Assembly: GCA_020059785.1 (NCBI GenBank)
Contig: JAGVBL010000405.1
Location: 1-10,639 of the forward strand
Source: Ignavibacteriales bacterium
GTDB lineage: Bacteria; Bacteroidota; Ignavibacteria; Ignavibacteriales; Melioribacteraceae
Reading direction: 5' to 3'
DNA length: 10,639 nt
Part shown: positions 6,270 through 10,639 of the stretch, piece by piece
How positions within the stretch are numbered: the stretch's first letter is position 1
Layout: the number at the start of each line of letters is the position of its first letter
Translations under genes and position numbers: made by a program
Notes under the pieces: model-generated
Seen by the model: only the letters and a program-made list of their open reading frames with translations
Database searches by the model: none
What the model was told of the DNA's origin: nothing

Positions 6270-6866
6270 TTATTGTTTGGTGCCAATAAATCTAATTACA
6301 ATTCCTTCTCCTAAATGTCCTTTGCCTTCATTTAAGAAAATTTTTTCTTTGGTAAGCTTTTCAAATTCAAGATCGATAAAAAGATTTACAACATCTTCCA
6401 GCGTGTATAATAACGCAATATCTTTCGGTCCGCCCGATTGAAATTTAATTTGATCTTTTTCAAAACATTCAAAAATAATTTTACCGCCGGGCTTTAATGA
6501 AGCTATTATTTTCTCGAATAATGAACGCCTTTGATCTTCTTCTAAATGAATAAAAATTATTGCTGCGGCATCATACCCGACCTTATCCTGTCTGAATTCC
6601 GAAAACTCTTTTACATCATAATTAATTTTAGCTCCGGACTCTTCTGCAAGTTTTAGAGCTTTTATCTTTCCTGCTTCCGAAAAGTCAAATGCGTCAACCT
6701 CCCATCCACTTGCTGCGGCATACACGGCATTTCTACCTTCGCCTTCACCCGGCAAGAGAATTCGTCCCGGTTTAAGTCGGGTTAATTCCTCTTTAAAAAA
6801 CTGATTCGGTTCTTTTCCGTATTTATATTCATCCAATGAATATCTTTGATTCCACAACTCTTTCAT
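6270..6866 (-). CDS. class I SAM-dependent methyltransferase (TehB-like)
   Basis: Soluble methyltransferase of 198 residues with a Rossmann fold. Motif I is ILLPGEGEGRNAVYAA (36-51), the glycine-rich SAM loop. The acidic end of strand 2 is at VDAFDFSEAG (57-66). Motif III-like YDAAAIIFIHL (98-108) and the post-motif LKPGGKIIFECFEK (124-137) follow. The N-terminus MKELWNQRYS..YKYGKEPNQFF is typical of small TehB/thiopurine-type methyltransferases that act on small molecules (tellurite, chalcogens, thiols), but the substrate cannot be read from sequence. The ATG has GGAGAG upstream. It stands alone on its strand, divergent from the GroES-like gene, and about 47 bp upstream of the outer half of the tetR control region. 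No convincing terminator lies at its end, so read-through into the tetR operon is possible. Confidence 0.88.
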   Translation of the reverse strand: MKELWNQRYSLDEYKYGKEPNQFFKEELTRLKPGRILLPGEGEGRNAVYAAASGWEVDAFDFSEAGKIKALKLAEESGAKINYDVKEFSEFRQDKVGYDAAAIIFIHLEEDQRRSLFEKIIASLKPGGKIIFECFEKDQIKFQSGGPKDIALLYTLEDVVNLFIDLEFEKLTKEKIFLNEGKGHLGEGIVIRFIGTKQ

Positions 6867-6880
6867 AGACTCTCCAAAAC

Positions 6881-6890
6881 TTACATGTAA
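6881..6890. promoter_or_regulatory. perfect palindrome in the methyltransferase leader
   Basis: TTACATGTAA is a perfect 10-bp palindrome 14 bp upstream of the methyltransferase ATG, just before its SD. It could be an operator or a chance AT-rich palindrome. Confidence 0.25.
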
Positions 6891-6921
6891 AATAAATGTT
6901 CTTATAAACAGATAAAATAAA

Positions 6922-6950
6922 TTGAAGTTCGAAAAACGTTTAATTATTTT
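6922..6950 (+). promoter_or_regulatory. candidate promoter for the GroES-like gene
   Basis: TTGAAG (6922-6927), 17-bp spacer, TATTTT (6945-6950). Each hexamer misses consensus by one or two bases. The start would lie about 18 bp before the ATG at 6975. No SD is visible between them. Confidence 0.35.
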
Positions 6951-6974
6951 TGATTTTAGAAATATTTTGTAAAA

Positions 6975-7337
6975 ATGATAAACACAGATAAAATAATAAT
7001 TGTGGGCGACCGCGTTCTTGTTAAGCCGGAAGAGAATCTTAACAAAACCAACAGCGGTTTATATCTTCCGCCCGGAGTATATGAAAAAGAAAGGGTTCAG
7101 GGCGGATACGTTATTAAAGTCGGTCCCGGTTACCCAATAGGTATGCCGGCAGAAGACGACGAACCCTGGAAGGAGAATAAATCAACTCGATATATCCCTC
7201 TTCAGGCAAAACAAGGGGATTTCGCTCTATTTCTAAGAAAAGATGCAATTGAAGTTGAGATTGAAAAACAAAAGTTTGTAATTGTAAATCATTCTGCTAT
7301 TTTGTTATTATACCGGGACGATGAGCTTTTATCATAA
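6975..7337 (+). CDS. solitary GroES/Cpn10-like protein, enlarged
   Basis: A Cpn10-fold protein of 120 residues (classical GroES is about 95-97). The family start is clear: GDRVLVKPEE (11-20), then a mobile-loop-like stretch KTNSGLYLPPGVYEKERVQGG with the hydrophobic triplet Leu29-Tyr30-Leu31 where GroES has Ile-Val-Leu. VIKVGPGY (46-53) matches the conserved VlAVGpG. An extra ~20 residues (about 53-77, with acidic EDDEPWKEN) occupy the roof/loop region. The C-terminal KQGDFALFLRKDAIEVEIEKQKF..NHSAILLLY then realigns with GroES. No groEL gene is nearby. It could be a co-chaperonin for special conditions or a Cpn10-fold protein with another role. The leader lacks an SD. Confidence 0.85.
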   Translation: MINTDKIIIVGDRVLVKPEENLNKTNSGLYLPPGVYEKERVQGGYVIKVGPGYPIGMPAEDDEPWKENKSTRYIPLQAKQGDFALFLRKDAIEVEIEKQKFVIVNHSAILLLYRDDELLS

Positions 7338-7386
7338 AACGGGCTGTTTTCCATTAAATATATAAATACTAACCGCTATACTTATC

Positions 7387-7408
7387 TAAGTCGAATATAC
7401 TTGACTTA
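7387..7408. promoter_or_regulatory. operator-like box 1 upstream of fic-like gene
   Basis: A 22-bp near-palindrome: TAAGTC (7387-7392) opposite GACTTA (7403-7408), with the centre also symmetric apart from two mismatched pairs (9 of 11 pairs match). The right half is ATACTTGACTTA. Confidence 0.55.
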
Positions 7409-7447
7409 AAAAAATCCCGCTGTCATTAAATTGGTAATTATTAATTC

Positions 7448-7469
7448 TAAGTCCAACATACCTTGCTTA
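7448..7469. promoter_or_regulatory. operator-like box 2 upstream of fic-like gene
   Basis: It begins with the same TAAGTC as box 1, followed by AA, ATAC and TTG at matching positions apart from a 1-nt shift, and ends CTTA. It is less symmetric than box 1. Its centre lies 61 bp from box 1. Confidence 0.4.
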
Positions 7470-7489
7470 AGCTTTCTTTTTATTAATAT

Positions 7490-7511
7490 TTAGGACATTA
7501 TACTTGACTAA
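7490..7511. promoter_or_regulatory. operator-like box 3, overlapping the predicted -35
   Basis: The right half ATACTTGACTAA (7500-7511) repeats that of box 1 with one change, while the left half TTAGGACATT is more degenerate. The centre is 42 bp (about four helical turns) from box 2. It contains the TTGACT that serves as a candidate -35, so occupancy would block the promoter. Confidence 0.5.
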
Positions 7512-7531
7512 CAATAAGAAAAATATATTTT
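7504..7531 (+). promoter_or_regulatory. candidate promoter of the fic-like gene
   Basis: TTGACT (7504-7509), 16-bp spacer, TATTTT (7526-7531); a TATATT at 7524-7529 gives a shorter 14-bp spacing. Transcription would start around 7538, about 20 nt before the ATG at 7557. Confidence 0.45.
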
Positions 7532-7556
7532 AGTCATATATAAACCGGGCTTAATA

Positions 7557-8609
7557 ATGCTAAAACCTTTACCTCCAGAAACCAAATTACGATTCGATTC
7601 GGAAACTATGACCTTGCTCTCAGGAGCAGAGACTTTGCTTTATCAACTCTCCGGTGTGTTGAGTTTGTTTAGCGAGGACCATTTTATTACCAGAACTCTC
7701 CATATACGCGAAGCAAGCAATAGTCTTGCTATTGATAATTATAGTGTTTCAATTGAGGAATATTTCACAAAACTATGTACAGAAGAAAATCATTCTATCA
7801 ACACTTTAAATAATTATTTAAGGGCGTCATCGGTTGGATTGAGGCTCATTAAAGATGTATCGCACGCCGGACATATAATTAAATCACTCTATACTGAGCT
7901 TGCACAAGAAAGCAGCAAATCGCAATTAAATGAATTGTATAGGGGGCGGATTGTGAATAGTGCTGAAATGGATAATAAATTTGTTCTGCCTCCAACGGAT
8001 GAGATTCCTTCTCTAATAGAGAAATTCGAGAATTACATAGAGTCCGATGTTTCTTATCCGCCCTTAGTTAATGCTGCTCTTATTCATGCTCAGTTCGAGC
8101 TAATACACCCCTTCGAATATTTTAACGGCTTAACAGGAAGAATTCTAATTCAACTTCACCTTAACTGGAAAAAAAGAGTTGCAAATAATTGTTTACAAAT
8201 ATCGGGCGGTCTTTTAAAAAGAAAAGAGGAATATTTTAACCGTCTGAAATTATTAACCGCGAATGAAAATTGGAATGAATGGATAAAATTTTTTCTTTCG
8301 ATTATTATCTCTTCTGCAAACGAAACTAATGAAATCATAAAAACATTATTTCGCTTAGAACAAACCGGTTACGAAAAAATTATCCGGAGCGGTTATGCAA
8401 CTTCCACAATATTTCAGCTTTACAAACATATTTTCGATCAGCCGGTAATAACTATTCCACACATCACAAAAACTTTATCGTTAACAAAACAAACGGCAAA
8501 TATTGTAGTATCCAGATTATTAGAACTGGATCTATTAAGTGAAGTAACCGGAAAGCAGCGGTATAGAATGTATGTAAATAAAAACTTTCTGGATGCAGTC
8601 GGATTATAA
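7557..8609 (+). CDS. Fic-domain protein with C-terminal winged helix; degenerate Fic motif
   Basis: A 350-residue protein with the architecture Fic_N (about 1-75), Fic core (about 80-255), winged-helix HTH (about 283-345: ITIPHITKTLSLTKQTANIVVSRLLELDLL). This layout is that of class II Fic proteins, which transfer AMP or related groups to target hydroxyls. The active-site loop reads HPFEYFNGLTGR (184-195) instead of HPFx(D/E)(G/A)NGRxxR. His184, Asn190, Gly191 and Arg195 are kept; the metal-binding acidic residue is Tyr188, the small residue is Phe189 and the first Arg is Leu192. The inhibitory motif (S/T)xxxE(G/N) appears as SLAIDN (56-61), with Asp60 for Glu. Activity is therefore doubtful or altered. 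The HTH plus three upstream boxes suggest DNA binding and autoregulation. mscL follows 24 bp downstream. The start has no strong SD (GGGC only). Confidence 0.9.
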   Translation: MLKPLPPETKLRFDSETMTLLSGAETLLYQLSGVLSLFSEDHFITRTLHIREASNSLAIDNYSVSIEEYFTKLCTEENHSINTLNNYLRASSVGLRLIKDVSHAGHIIKSLYTELAQESSKSQLNELYRGRIVNSAEMDNKFVLPPTDEIPSLIEKFENYIESDVSYPPLVNAALIHAQFELIHPFEYFNGLTGRILIQLHLNWKKRVANNCLQISGGLLKRKEEYFNRLKLLTANENWNEWIKFFLSIIISSANETNEIIKTLFRLEQTGYEKIIRSGYATSTIFQLYKHIFDQPVITIPHITKTLSLTKQTANIVVSRLLELDLLSEVTGKQRYRMYVNKNFLDAVGL

Positions 8610-8622
8610 AATCAACAAAAGT

Positions 8623-8630
8623 AAGGAGGA
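8623..8630 (+). promoter_or_regulatory. strong ribosome binding site of mscL
   Basis: AAGGAGGA is a near-perfect anti-SD match, with 3-4 nt between it and the ATG at 8634. It fixes the mscL start and shows that the organism uses SD-led initiation. Confidence 0.8.
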
Positions 8631-8633
8631 AAA

Positions 8634-9032
8634 ATGAAACTAATTAATGAATTTAAATCATTCGCAATGCGGGGGAATGTTGTTGACATGGCGGTGGGTA
8701 TTATTATTGGCGCTGCTTTCGGCAAAATTGTTTCTTCCTTCGTTAACGATGTTATTATGCCTCCTATTGGACTGCTGGTTGGCGGCATCGATTTCAGCGA
8801 CCTGGCATTAACTTTAAAAGCCGCAACAGAATCGGCCCCGGCTGTTGTTCTAAAGTACGGAGTATTTATTAATACAGTTATCGACTTTGTGATTATTGCG
8901 TGGGCAATTTTTATGGTTATTAAAGCAATGAACACATTAAAGAAAAAGGAAGAGGCAAAACCTGCAACTCCTCCAAAGCCCAGCGACGAGGTTGTGCTGT
9001 TGGCCGAAATAAGAGATCTTCTAAAAAAATAA
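8634..9032 (+). CDS. mscL: large-conductance mechanosensitive channel MscL
   Basis: Inner-membrane channel that opens under extreme membrane tension and releases solutes during hypo-osmotic shock; homopentamer. At 132 residues it has the usual length. The N-terminal amphipathic helix NEFKSFAMRGNVVDMAVG and TM1 (about 16-40, GIIIGAAFGKIVSSFVNDVIMPPIG) match the family signature. The periplasmic loop is about 50-73, TM2 about 75-98 (FINTVIDFVIIAWAIFMVIKAMN). A charged linker KKKEEAKP leads to the conserved C-terminal bundle helix EVVLLAEIRDLLKK. It begins 24 bp after the fic-like stop and could be co-transcribed, though a promoter inside the fic 3' end cannot be excluded. Nothing in the protein looks unusual. 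Confidence 0.97.
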   Translation: MKLINEFKSFAMRGNVVDMAVGIIIGAAFGKIVSSFVNDVIMPPIGLLVGGIDFSDLALTLKAATESAPAVVLKYGVFINTVIDFVIIAWAIFMVIKAMNTLKKKEEAKPATPPKPSDEVVLLAEIRDLLKK

Positions 9033-9057
9033 TTTGTTGTTATTTTAAATTATTGGG

Positions 9058-9076
9058 TGCTTTGAAGTAAAAAGCA
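9058..9076 (+). repeat. small hairpin after mscL
   Basis: TGCTTT (9058-9063) and AAAGCA (9071-9076) pair around a 7-nt loop. No T-run follows. It may stabilise the 3' end of the mscL transcript. Confidence 0.3.
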
Positions 9077-9109
9077 TTAAATCGATCGGTTGTTTTATTG
9101 GTTTAAAAT

Positions 9110-9138
9110 TGCCTTTTATTTTAAGGCATCCGGTTTTT
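9110..9138 (+). terminator. weak candidate terminator after mscL
   Basis: TGCCTT (9110-9115) and AAGGCA (9123-9128) form a 6-bp stem with a 7-nt loop. Five bases (TCCGG) separate it from the run TTTTT at 9134-9138. The stem is short and the gap to the T-run unusual, so termination is uncertain. Confidence 0.35.
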
Positions 9139-9155
9139 AATAATAAAAAATTCCG

Positions 9156-9184
9156 TTGATTTAGAATTTCATTAAACTTAGTTT
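9156..9184 (+). promoter_or_regulatory. candidate promoter of the antiporter gene
   Basis: TTGATT (9156-9161), 17-bp spacer, TAGTTT (9179-9184). The longer TAGTTTTG also fits the Bacteroidota -7 pattern TAnnTTTG, with TTG 20 bp upstream. Transcription would start near 9191, leaving a very short leader (about 9 nt) before the ATG at 9200. Confidence 0.35.
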
Positions 9185-9199
9185 TGCCCGACTAAATTT

Positions 9200-10513
9200 A
9201 TGGAATCTGCTATGGAATCCCACTCAATTACCATCCCGTTAATAAGTTTGTTGCCGTTTGTTTTAATGCTTTTATCGATCGCGGTTTTCCCTTTGTTCTG
9301 GAATCACTTCTGGGAAAAAAATTCTAACAAATTAATAATCGCTATAATATTAAGCATCCCTGTTGTTATTTATCTTTTCGGAACCGGGCTTGAAGAGAAA
9401 TTATTTGAAACCATTGTTTTCGATTATATACCGTTTATTATTCTTTTGGGTGCTCTATTTACAATAACCGGCGGCATTTATCTTTCCGGAGACATTGAAG
9501 CTAAACCTTCTATAAATACATTGTTTTTAGGAATTGGTGCTGTTCTTGCTTCTTTTATGGGAACAACCGGCGCAGCAATGCTTCTTATTAGACCGGTTAT
9601 TCAAACTAATAAACAAAGAAAATTTAAAGTTCACACCATTCTATTCTTTATAGGGATAATTGCAAACTGCGGAGGATTGTTAACTCCGCTTGGGGATCCA
9701 CCATTATTTATGATGTACTTGAGAGGCGCTCCTTTTGAGTGGTTCCTAAAATTAATACCGGAATGGTTCTTAACAAACTTGCTGCTGCTTATTTTATACT
9801 TTTTTTTCGATACATATTATTATAAGAAGGAAAAACCGGAAGATATAAAAATAGACAAAACGTCTGTGCGTCCTATAAAGATTGAAGGGAAATTAAATTT
9901 TATCTGGCTTGCCGGCGTAGTATTATCGGTTGCGTTCTTAAACGAACAATATTTAGGATTTATTAAGCTCAATCATTATTATAAATTTATCCGGGAAGCC
10001 GCAATTTTTTCTATGGCAATATTTTCGCTGCTGTTTACAACCAGGCTTACCAGAACTTCGAATAATTTTACATGGGAACCAATTAAAGAAGTTGCTTATT
10101 TATTCTTTGGGATATTTATTACAATGGTTCCATGTTTATTGTATCTTGAGATAAATGCTGCAAAACTTGGGGTATCTTCACCTCAGCAGTTTTATTATTT
10201 AACAGGATTGCTAAGTTCTTTTCTGGATAATACTCCAACGGCTGTAACATTCCATTCACTTGCGCTTGGTCTTGGTGTTCAATCTTCCGTATTGGTTGCC
10301 GGAATTCCGGAAGAGCTTCTTAAAGCAATTTCTGTGGGAGCCGTATTTTTTGGAAGTATGACATATATCGGTAATGGACCAAATTTTATGGTAAAGGCGG
10401 TGGCAGAAGAAAACAACATAAAGATGCCAAGCTTTTTTGCATATATGTATAAGTTCTCAATAATAATTTTATTGCCAATATTTATTATAGTTCAGTTGTT
10501 GTTACTGGGATGA
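9200..10513 (+). CDS. CitMHS/NhaD-type ion antiporter (probable Na+/H+ antiporter)
   Basis: Polytopic inner-membrane carrier of 437 residues with about 11-12 hydrophobic segments, of the ion-transporter superfamily that includes NhaD, ArsB and CitMHS. Diagnostic re-entrant-loop motifs occur in both halves: GGLLTPLGDPP (158-168) in the first, SSFLDNTPT (339-347) and GNGPNFMVKAVAE (391-403) in the second, the usual inverted-repeat arrangement. The hydrophilic loop at about 206-232 (KKEKPEDIKIDK) separates the halves. Such proteins are usually labelled sodium:proton antiporters or putative citrate transporters; the substrate is not decided by sequence. Two in-frame ATGs (9200 and 9212) are possible. 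The second lies 7 bp after a GGA and fits the predicted transcription start better; the choice changes only four residues. It stands 167 bp after mscL. Confidence 0.9.
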   Translation: MESAMESHSITIPLISLLPFVLMLLSIAVFPLFWNHFWEKNSNKLIIAIILSIPVVIYLFGTGLEEKLFETIVFDYIPFIILLGALFTITGGIYLSGDIEAKPSINTLFLGIGAVLASFMGTTGAAMLLIRPVIQTNKQRKFKVHTILFFIGIIANCGGLLTPLGDPPLFMMYLRGAPFEWFLKLIPEWFLTNLLLLILYFFFDTYYYKKEKPEDIKIDKTSVRPIKIEGKLNFIWLAGVVLSVAFLNEQYLGFIKLNHYYKFIREAAIFSMAIFSLLFTTRLTRTSNNFTWEPIKEVAYLFFGIFITMVPCLLYLEINAAKLGVSSPQQFYYLTGLLSSFLDNTPTAVTFHSLALGLGVQSSVLVAGIPEELLKAISVGAVFFGSMTYIGNGPNFMVKAVAEENNIKMPSFFAYMYKFSIIILLPIFIIVQLLLLG

Positions 10514-10555
10514 TATTTTCTATGAGGCCGGTTATAATTCTAAGAGACCTCTGAA

Positions 10556-10571
10556 AAATTCTTCAGAATTT
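10556..10571. repeat. AT-rich hairpin downstream of the antiporter gene
   Basis: AAATTC (10556-10561) and GAATTT (10566-10571) pair around TTCA; an alternative CTGAA/TTCAG stem (10551-10555/10562-10566) competes. With AAAAACTTTTT just behind, it may be a weak bidirectional terminator or a leader structure of the next gene. Confidence 0.25.
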
Positions 10572-10624
10572 AAAAACTTTTTAATGAATAGCGTTGTAAG
10601 AGAGTAAACAAAACAGAGGAGAAG

Positions 10625-10639
10625 ATGCGAACCAATAAA
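10625..10639 (+). CDS. start of an unidentified gene, cut by the right edge
   Basis: An ATG at 10625 is preceded by GAGGAG (10616-10621), a strong SD with about 3 nt spacing similar to that of mscL. Only five codons (MRTNK) are inside the window, so no product can be named. A perfect TATAAT at 10533-10538 upstream could be its -10, but no good -35 accompanies it. Confidence 0.55.

Noticed and set aside
7336..7350. Hairpin AAAAC-GGGCT-GTTTT at the end of the GroES-like gene
   Set aside because: The 5-bp A/T stem is too weak for a terminator and the T-run is part of the stem.
7387..7511. CRISPR-like repeats
   Set aside because: Only three copies, degenerate, unequal spacing (61 and 42 bp), palindromic and placed at a promoter; operator boxes explain them better.
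8612..8935. Open frame of 107 codons on the minus strand across mscL
   Set aside because: It is antisense to a clear mscL gene, lacks a ribosome binding site, and its composition is explained by the opposite strand's codons.
10533..10538. Perfect TATAAT upstream of the right-edge gene
   Set aside because: No -35 hexamer at 16-18 bp spacing and no extended -10; kept only as a remark under the partial gene.

Overview
The window is AT-rich and reads as chromosomal DNA of a Gram-negative bacterium. I infer the Bacteroidota/Ignavibacteriota/Chlorobiota side of the tree from the Lys/Ile/Asn-rich proteins, the outer-membrane efflux parts, the lipoprotein-type adaptor and the AT-rich leaders. Clear Shine-Dalgarno sequences (mscL, the methyltransferase gene, the tolC-like gene) and one textbook TTGACA-17-TATATT promoter argue against a classical Bacteroidia genome and suit a relative such as Ignavibacteria. 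The taxonomy is inference.

Left two thirds (1-6223, minus strand): a drug-efflux type ABC locus. In order of transcription it holds a TetR repressor, a lipoprotein membrane-fusion (HlyD/YbhG-like) protein, ABC ATPase 1, a TolC-like outer-membrane channel, a 513-bp repeat-bearing gap, ABC ATPase 2, and an ABC-2 permease that runs off the left edge. The gene set matches the Escherichia coli cecR-ybhG-ybhF-ybhS-ybhR type of tripartite exporter. Here the tandem ATPase YbhF is two separate genes and a channel gene sits between them. The two ATPases carry complementary defects: ATPase 1 lacks the H-loop histidine and ATPase 2 has an LPGG signature. Both defects would fall on the same composite ATP site of a heterodimer. 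A sigma70-like promoter with two similar inverted repeats lies upstream of the repressor.

The gap 1799-2311 is not empty. It holds a short coding-like remnant, two small REP-like palindromes and a 146-bp element with 22-25 bp terminal inverted repeats.

Middle (6270-7337): a class I SAM methyltransferase gene (minus) diverges from a gene for a solitary, enlarged GroES-like protein (plus).

Right third (7338-10639, plus strand): three related operator-like boxes, one overlapping a predicted -35 element, precede a Fic-domain/winged-helix protein. Its Fic motif is degenerate: it keeps the catalytic His but loses the acidic residue and the first Arg. mscL follows after 24 bp. A CitMHS/NhaD-type ion antiporter gene comes next, then the first five codons of another gene at the right edge. 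I saw no tRNA, rRNA, CRISPR array or transposase.
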